Source: JAFAFN01 sp963707555 (GTDB taxonomy: Bacteria > Actinomycetota > Acidimicrobiia > Acidimicrobiales > Microtrichaceae). From it: a stretch of DNA of 64,000 nucleotides. The DNA lies in contig CAVPQM010000017.1 of NCBI GenBank assembly GCA_963707555.1, positions 85,829-149,828 on the forward strand, written 5' to 3'. The translations under genes and the position numbers were made by a program. The notes under the pieces are model-generated. The model did no database searches. It was given only the letters and a program-made list of their open reading frames with translations, and was not told the origin of the DNA. Shown here piece after piece: positions 16,450-27,763 of the stretch (its first letter is position 1; each line of letters opens with the position of its first letter).

Positions 16450-17391
16450 GTGATCGAAGTGCGACAGCTGACCAAGCGCTACGGCGCCATCAACGCGATC
16501 GAGGACCTCACCTTCGACGTACGCCCCGGGCACGTCACCGGCTTCCTCGGGCCGAACGGTTCGGGCAAGTCGACCACCATGCGGGTCATGCTCGGCCTGG
16601 ATCGGCCGACGTCCGGGACGGCGCACGTGGACGGAGTCGCCTACCGCTCGTTGCCGGCGCCGCTGCGGGTCGTCGGGGCGATGCTCGACAGCCAGGCCGC
16701 GCATCCCGGCCGAACGGCCCGCCGCCACCTCGACCTCGCTCGCCGCGTCCAACGCGATCCCGCGCGTCACGGGTCCGGGCGGTGCTCGGCGAGTCGGGGA
16801 TCGAGCACGTGGCCGATCGCCGGGTCGGCGAGTTCTCGCTCGGGATGCGACAGCGACTCGGCATCGCCGGTGCCCTGCTCGGCGACCCCCGGGTGGTCGT
16901 CCTCGACGAGCCGTTGAACGGGCTCGACACCGACGGCATCCGGTGGATGCGGTCGCTCGTGCGGGGCCTGGCGGAGGAAAGGGCACGCGGTGCTCGTGTC
17001 GAGCCATCTCATCGGTGAGATGGAGCTGGTGGCCGACCGGCTGATCGTGATCGGTCGAGGTCGACTGCTGGCCGACACCACCGTCGACGGCTTCATCAGC
17101 TCCCGGTCCTCGAGCGACACGTTGGTCAGGACCGCCGACGACCACTTCGGCGACGTGCTCGAACGAGCCGGTCTCGAGGTCCGGCGTGCGGGCGACGGGA
17201 CGTTCCACGTGCACGGCGCCGCGGATGCCATCGGCGAGCTCGCCCGTTCCCACGACGTCGCACTGCAGGAGCTCACGCCGATCCGAGCGTCCCTCGAGGA
17301 CGTCTACGCCCAGGCGACGGCGACGAGCGTCGAGTACGTCGACCGCAGCGTCCGCCCGGGCGACGGCGCACCCGCCGGGGCGACCCGATGA
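16450..17391 (+). CDS. ABC transporter ATP-binding protein, two frame breaks
   Basis: About 312 residues, the DrrA/CcmA-like class of exporter ATPases. Walker A is GPNGSGKST near residue 37, the signature motif is FSLGMRQRLG, Walker B is VVVLDEPLNGLD, and the H-loop is in LVSSHLIGEME. After the ATPase core there is the C-terminal domain usual in this class, with SLEDVYAQAT close to the end. Frames change near 16750-16785 and 16978. It overlaps the permease gene by four bases, and a NarL-type kinase/regulator pair follows, so the exported compound is probably linked to that sensory system (bacitracin- or antibiotic-type exporters are often arranged so). Substrate unknown. Confidence 0.88.
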
Positions 17392-18177
17392 CCTCGACCC
17401 GGCTCGCACCCACCGACACCAGCGCCTCGGCCGACCTGCGACACGCGCTGCGCTCGGAGTGGATCAAGCTCACCAGCCTCCGTTCGTGCGTCGCGGTCGT
17501 CGGAGCGCTCGCCGTGGTCCTGCCGCTGTTCGCCGCGGTCGTGGCCGGCACCGGCTCGTTGCAGCCCGACGACACGGTCCTGGGAGCGAGTGTCCTGGGC
17601 GGTGCGGTGCTCGCCCAGCTGCTCGCCGCGTCGCTCGGCGCCGTGAGCATCACCAGCGAGTACCGCAGCGGCACCATCCGACCGACCCTCCTCGCCTGCC
17701 CCCGCCCGTTGACCGTGCTCGCCGCCAAGTCGATCGTCACCTCTGCGGTCGTCGCCGCCGTCGTGGCGCCCGCGACGGTGGCGTCGTACCTGATCGGGTC
17801 GCTGATGCTGGACGACGTCTACGCCCAGGGACGACCGTTCCCCGCGGTCGTCGGGCTCACCCTGGCGATCTGCTCGATGTCCGTGCTCGGCGTCGGAGAC
17901 TCGGATCGATCACACGGCACGCCGCCGGAGCCATCGCCGCCGTGATCGGCGTGGTCCTGCTGCCGGCGATGCTCTCGCCGGTGCTCGGCGACGCCCGACG
18001 GTGGCTCGGCGGCGCCTCGCTGACCGCCGTCATGCAGAAGCTCTCCCAGAGCTCCGACGCCACCCCCGAGACGGTCGGCTCCCTCGGAGCGTGGCCGTCC
18101 CTCGGCGTGGTCGCCGTCTACACGCTCGTGATCGTCGCCCTGGCGGTGTGGCTGCTGCGCCGCCGCGTACAGGCTGA
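17388..18177 (+). CDS. ABC transporter permease (ABC-2 type), frame breaks
   Basis: About 262 residues and six predicted membrane spans. It begins with a cytoplasmic head (LRHALRSEWIKLTSLRS, the usual RSEW-KL motif of ABC-2 permeases) and contains SITSEYRSGTIRPTLLACP, the conserved EYR(S/H)GTIR(P) loop that contacts the ATPase. After a shift near 17898 the other frame continues LGSITRHAAGAIAAVIGVVL and the last two spans. The natural stop is taken as the TGA at 18175-18177 after a second shift near 18165; without it the frame would run into the kinase gene. It pairs with the ATPase upstream (ATGA overlap). Confidence 0.82.
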
Positions 18178-18202
18178 CGGGGTCGGACCCCGGCGTGGAC
18201 CG

Positions 18203-18208
18203 TACGCT
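18203..18208 (+). promoter_or_regulatory. -10 element of the first NarL-type sensor kinase
   Basis: TACGCT ends seven bases before a GTG at 18216 that is in frame with the kinase, so the kinase/regulator pair may have its own leaderless promoter inside the operon. Confidence 0.45.
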
Positions 18209-18215
18209 GAGCGCC

Positions 18216-19355
18216 GTGGGGCCGACCGAGCGCTTCCGACACATCCCCCACGACGCGCGCGACGTGGCGGTGACCGCGCTCGTCGCGTGGCCGACGCTGA
18301 TGGATGCCTGGTGGAACGAATCCGGCACCCGTCAGGCGGACGTGTGGACCTACGCCCTCACGCTCGCCATGGTGCTGGTGCTCCTGGCGCGGCGGCGATG
18401 GCCGGTGGCGGTCGCGGTCGCGACCGGGGCCGCGCTTCACCGCGCTGTACCTGCTGGGCCACCACGGCGAGCTGCTCAACCTGCCGGTGATGGTGGCGTT
18501 GTACACCGTCGCCGACCTGGGGGATCGACGACGCACGATCGTCACCGGCGTGGTCGCCGCCGCGTGGTCCGGCGTGATCGGCTTCACCAGCGACGACCCG
18601 ATCAGGCGCTCGCGGAGGCTCACCCGTGCTCGAGATGCTCTGGCCGCTCATCGCCCTCGCGTTCGGCGAGATCGCCCGCACCCGACGTGAGCTCCTGGCG
18701 CTCGCCGAGCTCGAGCGGGAGCACGAGGCGCAGCGACGGGTCGCCGCGAACGAGCAGCCGCATCACGCGTGAGGTCCACGACGTCGTCGCACACACGATG
18801 GCGGCGGTCAACGTCCAGACGACCGCGGCGCTCGCGGCGTTCGACACCCGCCCCGAGGTGGCTCGCACCTCGCTCGGACGAGCACGGTCCGCGAGCCGCG
18901 ACGCCATGACCGAGCTGCGCATCACCGTCGGGTTGTTGCGAGGCGCCGACGACCCGGGCGAGCCGGCACCGCCGCCGCGGCTCGACCAGCTCGACGATCT
19001 CGCTGCGACCGCTCGTGCGGCAGGCATCGAGGTCGCCCTGCGGGACCGACGCACCGGTCGACGGCTCCCAGCGACGGTCGAGCTCGCCGGGTTCCGGATC
19101 GCGCAGGAGGCCGTCACCAACCTGGTGCGCCACAGCCGGGCCACGAGCGCGACGATCGACGTCGACGACCGCGACGGCGTCCTGCGCATCGACGTGAGCG
19201 ACGACGGCATCGGCCCACCGTCCTCGGGCGACCGCGGATTCGGGCTGACCGGCATGGCCGAGCGGGCGAACGCCGTCGGAGGCCGACTCGAGATCGGTCG
19301 GACCGAGTCGGGCGGGTTCCGGGTGAGTGCCGCGCTGCCCGCGGCGTCGACATGA
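18216..19355 (+). CDS. Sensor histidine kinase, NarL/DesK type, frame breaks
   Basis: Membrane sensor kinase of about 380 residues. Four or five short membrane segments make up the N-terminal half, followed by the HisKA_3 region REVHDVVAHTMAAVNVQ with the phospho-accepting histidine, and a C-terminal ATPase domain with EAVTNLVRHSRA (N box), DDGIG and FGLTGMAERA. Reading changes frame near 18430, 18620-18660 and 18765. The GTG at 18216 is preferred because of its -10 element; an in-frame GTG at 18195 is possible. It overlaps the regulator gene (ATGA) and follows an ABC exporter, which it probably controls. Confidence 0.83.
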   Translation: MGPTERFRHIPHDARDVAVTALVAWPTLMDAWWNESGTRQADVWTYALTLAMVLVLLARRRWPVAVAVATGAALHRAVPAGPPRRAAQPAGDGGVVHRRRPGGSTTHDRHRRGRRRVVRRDRLHQRRPDQALAEAHPCSRCSGRSSPSRSARSPAPDVSSWRSPSSSGSTRRSDGSPRTSSRITREVHDVVAHTMAAVNVQTTAALAAFDTRPEVARTSLGRARSASRDAMTELRITVGLLRGADDPGEPAPPPRLDQLDDLAATARAAGIEVALRDRRTGRRLPATVELAGFRIAQEAVTNLVRHSRATSATIDVDDRDGVLRIDVSDDGIGPPSSGDRGFGLTGMAERANAVGGRLEIGRTESGGFRVSAALPAAST

Positions 19356-20010
19356 GCACCACCGTCGTCCTGGTCGACGACCAGGAGGTGGTGCGTGCCG
19401 GGTTCCGCGTGCTGCTCGAGCTCACCGACGATCTGGTCGTCGTCGGTGAGGCCGCCGACGGGGTCGACGCCGTGCGGCTCGTCCGCGAGCTGCGCCCGGA
19501 CGTCGTGCTGATGGACGTCCGCATGCCGACGATGGACGGCATCGAGGCGACCCGCCTCGTCGCCTCGGACCCCGACCTGGCCGGCACCGCGGTGATCGTC
19601 ATGACCACCTTCGAGGTCGACGAATACGTCATGGGGGCGATCCGCTCAGGCGCCGCGGCATTCCTGTTGAAGGACCTCGACGCCACGCAGCTCCAGTCCG
19701 CCGTGCGCACCGTGGCCGCGGGTCAGGGACTCATCGACCCGGCGGTCACACGTTCGGGTGATGCAGGAGCTCGTTCGTCCCAGCGCTGCACGCCCACCGG
19801 ACACCTCGCCGCTCGGGGTGCTGACCGAGCGTGAGCGCGACGTCGTCGCCCTGGTCGGCGAGGGCCTGAACGACGCCGAGGATCGCGGCCCGGCTGATCA
19901 TGAGTCCGCTCACGGCGAAGACCCACGTCAGCCGGGCGATGATCAAGCTCGGGTGCCGCGACCGTGTGCAGCTGGTGATCGTCGCGTACGAGACCGGCCT
20001 CGTCGGCTGA
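19352..20010 (+). CDS. NarL-family response regulator, frame breaks near the end
   Basis: A CheY-like receiver with VDDQEVVRAGFR at the N-terminus, the phosphorylated aspartate in VVLMDVRMP, the TTF switch residue region and K in FLLKDLDA, then a LuxR-type helix-turn-helix. The output domain begins LTERERDVVALVGEGL and ends KTHVSRAMIKLGCRDRVQLV; its pieces are in different frames because of shifts near 19755 and 19880. Total about 219 residues. It is translationally coupled to the kinase upstream. The target is probably the adjacent ABC exporter. It ends 12 bases before the stop of the convergent deacylase gene. Confidence 0.85.
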
Positions 20011-20022
20011 GCCCGGTCCCGC

Positions 20023-21752
<1,730 letters not shown>

Positions 21753-21962
21753 TCGACTCTCCTCACATCACGTGGAGGTGCGCTCAGGGCAGCTCGTGTC
21801 GCCGGCCGCATCCCCCGATCGCCGACGACCCCGTCAGGCTAACTCCCCATGACGGTTGTCACATCGTCAGTGAGCTCGCGGCGCCCGGTCGGGTGCGGGG
21901 TGTCCACTTCCGGCGATGCTGTTCGTCGTGGTGGTGCACGACGAACAGCCGAGGAGGCACCC

Positions 21963-22685
21963 ATGCAGTACCTGACCCTGTTGTACGACGACCCCACCAC
22001 GATCACCGGACCGGGGGACCCTCAGTTCGACGCCGACATGGAGGGTTTCGACCGCTTCGGCGAGGTCGCCGCCGACTCGATCGTCGGCGGCGAGGCGCTC
22101 GAGGGCACCGACACCGCCGTCTCGGTCCGTCCCGGTTCGAACGCGCCGCTGGTGACCGACGGGCCCTTCGCCGAGACGACCGAGGTGCTCGGCGGCTACT
22201 TCGTGCTCGAGGCGGCCGATCTGGACGCAGCGGTCGATCTGGCGCGCCAGATCCCGACCGCCGGACCGGCGGCATCGAAGTGCGCCCGATGGTGCAGTGG
22301 AGCGCTCCCGACGATCCGGGCACCCGAGCCGACGCACCGATGTGGTTGTGCACGATCCACGGCCCGGAGACCACCGACGACGACGCCGCGACCGACGGCT
22401 GGTCCCTCGGGGCCGAGCAGCGACCGCGAGTTCGCCGCCTCGGCCGGTGGCAGGACGATCGTCGCGTCGGGCGCGGTGCACCCCACCTCGACCGCCACGA
22501 CGCTCCGCGAGCGCGACGGCCGGCTGGTGCTCGGTGACGGTCCGTTCTCCGAGACGACCGAGATCGTCGGCGGCTTCTACGTGCTCTCCGGGAACCACGA
22601 TCAGGTGACCGCGATCGCCGCCCGGGTCCCGGTGCACCCCGACGGCGGGGTCGAGCTGCGTCCGATCATGGACCTCGAGGCATGA
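21963..22685 (+). CDS. Tandem DGPF/YCII-domain protein, compensated frame breaks
   Basis: Two YCII (DGPF) alpha-beta domains in tandem in about 240 residues. The first begins MQYLTLLYDDP and contains TDGPFAETTEVLGGYFV; the second contains GDGPFSETTEIVGGFYV and ends VELRPIMDLEA. Between them the meaningful sequence (GIEVRPMVQWSAPDD, then MWLCTIHGPETTDD) lies in another frame from about 22262 to 22425, so two opposite shifts restore the frame. GAGGAGG precedes the ATG. Ten bases downstream is an ECF42-type sigma factor. DGPF proteins are the known genetic partners of ECF42 sigma factors in actinobacteria; their biochemical role is unknown. Confidence 0.85.
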   Translation: MQYLTLLYDDPTTITGPGDPQFDADMEGFDRFGEVAADSIVGGEALEGTDTAVSVRPGSNAPLVTDGPFAETTEVLGGYFVLEAADLDAAVDLARQIPTAGPAASKCARWCSGALPTIRAPEPTHRCGCARSTARRPPTTTPRPTAGPSGPSSDREFAASAGGRTIVASGAVHPTSTATTLRERDGRLVLGDGPFSETTEIVGGFYVLSGNHDQVTAIAARVPVHPDGGVELRPIMDLEA

Positions 22686-22695
22686 CCGCACGACG

Positions 22696-23979
22696 ATGAC
22701 CACCGGTGCCGACGACCAGGTGTTCGACCTCGGCGCGCTGCACCGGGCCGAGTACACGCGGGTGCTCGCCGCGGTCGCGGCCAGCACCCGCGACCTGGAG
22801 CTCGCCGAGGAGTCGGTCCAGGAGGCCTTCGCCGCAGCGTTGCGGACCTGGCCCGTCCGAGGTGTTCCGGAACGTCCCGGCGCGTGGCTGACCACGGTGG
22901 CCCGCCGGCGGGCGATCGACGTCGCTCGACGCGAGGGCCGCCGCGCTCGGCTCGAGCTCGACGCGAGCGACGCCCCCGGTGGCGCGTCCCAGGACGAGGG
23001 GACCGACCACGACCGGCTGCGTCTTGCGTTCCTGACGTGTCACCCGTCGTTCACCTCGACGACCCGGGTCGCCATGACGTTGCGCTTCGTGTTCGGCCTG
23101 CACGCCCGCGAGATCGCCCGCCTGCTCGCCATGTCGGAGAGCGCGGTGCACAAGCAGGTCCAGCGCGCTCGTGCGAAGGTCCGCGACGCGCGCATCCCGC
23201 TGCGCTTCCCGCCCCAGGACCGCGTCGCCGAGCGGCTGCCCTCGGTGCTCGAGTGCGTGCGACTCGTGTTCACCGAGGGGTACGCGGCGACCGCCGGCGA
23301 CGACCTCATCCGGGCCGACCTGTGCCGAGCGGCGATCGCGCTGACGCGTGAGGCGGTCGCGTCCTTCCCGGACGACCCGGGCGCCCGGGCGCTGCTCGCG
23401 CTCGAGCTGCTCCAGGACGCTCGCCGGGAGCAGCGCCTCGATGCCTCCGGCGCGGTCATCCTGCTCGAGGACCAGGACCGTGACCGCTGGGACCGTGACG
23501 CCATCGACGAAGCACTCGCGTTGGTCGACACGCTCCCGACCGCCGACGGGAGCGACCCCGACCTCGAGCCGTCCACGCTCGCGCTGGTCCACCAGGCGAC
23601 CATCGCCGCGGTGCACGGTCGTGCGGCGTCGTTCGGGGCGACGGACTGGGCCGAGATGCTCGGCCACTACGACGCACTCGTCGCGCTGACCGGCTCCGAG
23701 GTCGTCGCGCTCGACCGCGTGGTGGTCGTCCGGCGGGTCGCCGGCGTGCACGCGGCGCTGGCGGACCTGGGCCGGATCGATCCGGCCCGCATCGGCCGCC
23801 CCCACTCGTTCCACGCCGTGCACGCCGACCTGCTGGGTGCCGCCGGGGACACCGCAGGGGCGCTCCGTGCGCTCGACGCGGCGATCGCTGCAGCGGGCAC
23901 CGCGCCCGAACGGGCGCTGCTCGAGCAGCGTCAGCGGATGATGGGCGGGGCGAGCAGCGCGACGGTCACCGAGTCGTAG
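22696..23979 (+). CDS. ECF42-type RNA polymerase sigma factor with C-terminal extension
   Basis: 427 residues, much longer than a simple ECF sigma. Sigma-2 is at about 15-75 (LAEESVQEAFAAALRTWP, then RPGAWLTTVARRRAIDVARR), and sigma-4 at about 105-165 (MTLRFVFGLHAREIARLL, then SAVHKQVQRARAKVRDA). The remaining 250 residues are the TPR-like extension of group ECF42 (LPSVLECVRLVFTEGY, then ALLALELLQDARREQRLDA). In this group the extension is needed for activity and no anti-sigma factor is encoded nearby, which fits here. It follows the DGPF gene by ten bases and is its likely co-transcribed partner. Frame intact. Confidence 0.9.
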   Translation: MTTGADDQVFDLGALHRAEYTRVLAAVAASTRDLELAEESVQEAFAAALRTWPVRGVPERPGAWLTTVARRRAIDVARREGRRARLELDASDAPGGASQDEGTDHDRLRLAFLTCHPSFTSTTRVAMTLRFVFGLHAREIARLLAMSESAVHKQVQRARAKVRDARIPLRFPPQDRVAERLPSVLECVRLVFTEGYAATAGDDLIRADLCRAAIALTREAVASFPDDPGARALLALELLQDARREQRLDASGAVILLEDQDRDRWDRDAIDEALALVDTLPTADGSDPDLEPSTLALVHQATIAAVHGRAASFGATDWAEMLGHYDALVALTGSEVVALDRVVVVRRVAGVHAALADLGRIDPARIGRPHSFHAVHADLLGAAGDTAGALRALDAAIAAAGTAPERALLEQRQRMMGGASSATVTES

Positions 23980-24087
23980 ACGACGGTCACAGGGGGATGC
24001 CTCACGAGCGGCGCCCTGGCGCCGACACTGAAGTGAGCGATCGGCGCCCGTCGGTTCGCGCCGCCGACCGCTCGAGGAGCGACCCGA

Positions 24088-25555
24088 ATGTTCCAACCGA
24101 CCTGGGAATCCGTCCGCACCCACCAGTTGCCCGAGTGGTACGACGAGGCCAAGCTCGGCATCTTCCTCCACTGGGGCCTGTACTCGGTGCCGGGGTGGGC
24201 GCCGCAGGTGGCGAACATCCAGGACCTGCTCCAGCACCACGGCCCCAAGGCGATGCTGCGCGACAACCCGTACGCCGAGTGGTACATGAACACGATGCAG
24301 ATCGATGGGAGCCCGACCCAGCAGTACCACCGGGCGACCTACGGCGCCGACTACCCGTACCACCGCTTCGCCGAGACCTTCGACGAGCAGTCCGCGGACG
24401 CCGACCTGGATGCGCTCGCCGGGCTGTGCGCCGACACGGGCGCGGGCTACGTCGTGCTGACCACCAAGCACCACGAGGGGTTCACCCTCTGGCCGACCGA
24501 GCACCAGAACCCGTCCCGGCCGGGCTTCGTCGCCCAGCGCGACCTGGTGGGCGACATGACCGAGGCGGTGCGCGCCAAGGGCATGCGCATGGGTCTCTAC
24601 TACTCCGGCGGCTACGACTGGACCTACAACGGCTACGTCATGCACCGGCCGGCGGACGCCGTCCTCGCGACGCCCCCGAGCGACGAGTACCGCGACTGCC
24701 GCGACCGCGCATGTGCGCGAGTTGATCGATCGCTACGCACCGTCGGTGCTCTGGAACGACATCTGCTGGCCCGGCGGCGGCAACCTGGCGGAGCTGTTCG
24801 CGCACTACTACAACACCGTCGACGACGGCGTCATCAACGACCGCTGGATCGAGTCCTCGACGCTGCGCAACACCGTGGCCGACACCGTCACCGGCGCGGT
24901 CGGCGACGTCATGCAGGCGGTGTGGAAGTTCATCCCGGCCGACAAGAAGACGCTGACCTTCCCCGGCGCCAAGCACTTCGACTTCACGACCCCCGAGTAC
25001 GCGAAGCCCGAGTCGATCCTCGAGAAGAAGTGGGAGTCGACCCGCGGCGTCGGTCACTCCTTCGGAGCGAACCGCAACGAGCGCCCCGAGGACATCCTCA
25101 CCACGACGGACCTGGTGCGCAGCTTCTGCGACATCATCTCGAAGAACGGCAACCTGCTCATCGGTATCGGACCCGGCCCCGACGGCGTCATCCCCGAGGA
25201 GCAGCAGATCCCCGTCCGCGGCCTCGGCGAGTGGATGAAGGTCAACTCGCCGGCGGTGCACGGCACGCGGCCCTGGACGATCCCCCAGACCACCACCTCC
25301 GAGGGCACACAGGTGCGCTTCACCCAGGCCGACGGCGTGGTCAACGCGTTCCTGATCGAGACACCCGGACGTCGCACGTTCTCACTCCGCGGCATCGAGG
25401 CGTCGAAGGTCGACACCATCGAGATGCTCGGGGTGAAGGGTGCGATCTCGCACTCGGTCGACGACGGCGTGCTGACCGTGACGCTGCCGGACCGCCTGCC
25501 GGTCTCGGCGACGCACGTGCTGCGGCTGCGCGGCGACCTGCGGCCCACTCGTTGA
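24088..25555 (+). CDS. Alpha-L-fucosidase (GH29), one frame break
   Basis: Retaining fucosidase of about 488 residues. It starts MFQPTWESVRTHQLPEWYDEA and has KLGIFLHWGLYSVPGWAPQV, AKHHEGF-type TTKHHEGFTLWP and LYYSGGYDWTYN in the first frame. A shift near 24705 moves to the second frame, which continues RELIDRYAPSVLWNDICWP; the aspartate in LWND is the expected nucleophile. A C-terminal beta domain follows. GGAG lies eight bases upstream of the ATG. No signal peptide, so cytoplasmic. With the GH36 enzyme it suggests breakdown of fucose- and galactose-containing glycans taken up as oligosaccharides. No fucose catabolic genes are adjacent. Confidence 0.9.
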
Positions 25556-25606
25556 CCGGAGCCCACGGCTGACGCAGGCCGAGCCGCGCCTACGGTGACA
25601 TGCCAC

Positions 25607-26555
25607 ATGTCCGACACACTCCTCGCACGCGGGATCACTCAGCGCTTCGGTGCACGCGACGTGCTCGACGGCGTCGAGCTGTCGGTGACGGCGGGACGGG
25701 TCACGGGTCTGGTCGGGCCGAACGGCGCCGGCAAGACGACGCTCATGCGCATCCTGTTCGGCGTCATCGAACCCGACGCCGGCACCCTCCAGTGGCGCGG
25801 TCACGCACCGACCGACAGCGGACCGCCGCTCCTGGGGCTACATGCCCCAGGAGCAGGCGGCCTGTACCGCGACATCCGCGTGCTCGACCAGCTCGTGTGG
25901 ATCGCTCGACTGCACGGGCTGGACGCCGCGACGGGTCGTCGGCCGCGCACTCGATCTGCTCGAGCGCCTCGGCCTGGCGGAGCGGGCCAAGGACGAGGTC
26001 GAGAAGCTGTCGGGCGGCATGGCACAGCGGGTGCAGCTCGCCGCGGCGATGGTGCACGGACCGGAGCTGCTGGTGCTCGACGAGCCGTTCAACGGGCTCG
26101 ACCCGGTGGCGGTCGAGTTCCTCTCCACGGTGATCGTCGACCACGTGCGCTCGGGCCGACACCTGCTGTTCTCGAGCCACCAGCTCGACCTGGTCGAGGA
26201 CCTGTGCGAGGAGATCACGATGATCCACCACGGTCACGTGGTGCTGCACGGCGACGTCCGCGAGCTCAAGGCGCAGAGTCCCGACCGGTACCTCCGCGTC
26301 GACGTTCGCGGTCGACCCGACCTGGGTCGACCCCGCGCTGGCCTCGGTCGCGGACCGCGGACGCCTCGGGCACCCGCGTCCGCCTGCGGCCCGGCCGCGG
26401 ACGCCGGCAGCGTGCTCGACGGGATCCGCTCGCATGTTCCCGTCGGCGACTTCGGCGTGCACGCGCCGAGCCTGTCGGAGCTGTTCCTCGACGCAGCCGG
26501 CACGCGTCCCGAGGACCTGGCGGCCGACGACCTGACCCTCGCCCAGCACGCATGA
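25607..26555 (+). CDS. ABC exporter ATP-binding protein (NatA-like), frame breaks
   Basis: About 316 residues. Walker A GPNGAGKTTLMRILFG near 37, Q-loop region YMPQERGLYRDIRVLDQLVW (read across shifts), signature KLSGGMAQRVQLA, Walker B LLVLDEPFNGLD and H-loop FSSHQLDLVEDL. The C-terminal segment with DLGVHAPSLSELF-type motif (here FGVHAPSLSELFLDA) resembles the NatA/YhaQ exporters. Frame changes fall near 25835-25850, 25935 and 26330-26390. A TACGGT hexamer ends ten bases before the ATG. The stop overlaps the first of two mini-cistrons leading to the permease gene. Confidence 0.86.
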
Positions 26556-26604
26556 GCGGACAGCTCGCATGAGCGGACAGCACGCGAGCGGACAGCACGC
26601 ATGA
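26552..26604 (+). repeat. Tandem ATGA coupling repeats forming two mini-cistrons
   Basis: The motif GAGCGGACAGC(A/T)CGC occurs three times in tandem between the ATPase stop and the permease start. Each ATG overlaps the previous stop as ATGA: the ATPase ends at 26555, mini-ORF 1 is 26552-26572 (MSGQLA), mini-ORF 2 is 26569-26604 (MSGQHASGQHA), and the permease begins at 26601. Ribosomes could pass from ATPase to permease by successive termination-reinitiation. The last codons of the ATPase (CAGCACGCATGA) match the repeat, so it probably arose by duplication of the original junction. Confidence 0.7.
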
Positions 26605-27760
26605 GCGTCCTCGGGTCGACCGGGTTGGTCGCCGGACGTGAGCTCCGCGAGACGTTCCGCCGCCGGAGCTTCTGGATCGTGCTCGGTGTGATGTTCATCG
26701 CGTCCTGCGCCGCGATGATCCTGCCCGACGTGCTCTCGGACGACTCCAACCCGAAGTACACCGTCGCCGTCATCGGCGACGCGCCGAGCTCGAGGCCACG
26801 CTGACGGCGATCACCCGACAGCTCGACATCGACGTCGAGTACCGCGACGCGACCGACGTCAACGACGACGGGCGCGCCTGGTCGAGGACGACCGGCTCGA
26901 CCTGGCACTGGTCGGCGGCGACGACCCCCGCATCGTCGCCCGGGCCGATCAGGCCGGACGGATCATGGTGGCGGTCCGCCAGGCGCTGACCACCCAGGCC
27001 ATGACCGAGCAGCTCGCAGCCGACGGGCTCGACGCACGTCAGATCGACCAGGTGCTGTCGGTCCCGCCACCACGACTGATCGAGGTCGACGAGGAGAGCT
27101 CCGGGCGGCAGACCACCGCGTTCGTGATCTCGTTCGTGCTGTACCTGTTGCTGCTCACGCTGATGGTCCAGGTCGCCAACGGCGTGGCGGTCGAGAAGTC
27201 GAACCGGATCAGCGAGGTGCTGCTCGCGGTGGTGAAACCGTCGGCCCTGCTCTTCGGCAAGGTGATCGGAGTCTGCGTCGTCGGCATCGGCACGCTGCTC
27301 GCCGTGGCGGTGCCGGTGGTCGTGAAGCTCGTGCTCGGCGGCAGCCTGCCCGAGGGCATCGGCGGGGCGATCACGGGCGACGCACGGTGTGGTTCGTGCT
27401 CGGTCTCGCGCTGTACCTGACCATCGCCGGTGCACTCGGTGCGCTGGCGGAACGCCAGGAGCAGACCGGCTCGGTGATCGCGCCGCTGACGTTCCTGCTG
27501 ATCGGCACGTTCATCGTCGCCCAGAGCTCCGCCGACAGCGTGCTCGGGACCGTGCTCGCCTACTTCCCGCTGACCTCGCCGCTGATGATGCCGTTCCGCA
27601 TCGCACTCGGTGAGGCGAGCGTCGTCGAGATCGTCGGCTCGCTGACGCTGCTGGTCGCATCGATCGTGTTGGCGGCCCGTGTCGGCTCGACCATCTACCG
27701 CGGGCAATCGTGCGGACCGGCCGGAAGCTGACGGTCCGCGAGGCACTGCGTTCGGGCTGA
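26601..27760 (+). CDS. ABC transporter permease (NatB/YhaP-like), frame breaks
   Basis: About 385 residues. A first membrane span (SFWIVLGVMFIASCAAMIL, after RELRETFRRR) is followed by a large extracytoplasmic domain and five further spans in the C-terminal half, the NatB plan. Conserved segments are VVAVEKSNRISEVLLAVVKP-type sequence (here NGVAVEKSNRISEVLLAVVK) and YFPLTSPLMMPFRIALG. Frames change near 26795, 26875, 26960, 27385 and 27708. The natural end is taken to be RKLTVREALRSG at 27760, since the usual tail of this family is a short basic helix followed by REAL. Partner of the ATPase upstream. Exported substrate unknown (sodium, peptides or drugs in relatives). Confidence 0.84.
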
Positions 27761-27763
27761 GCG

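Noticed and set aside
24005..24030. GGCGCC inverted repeats upstream of the fucosidase gene
   Set aside because: Too short and too common in such GC-rich DNA to be called an operator or terminator.
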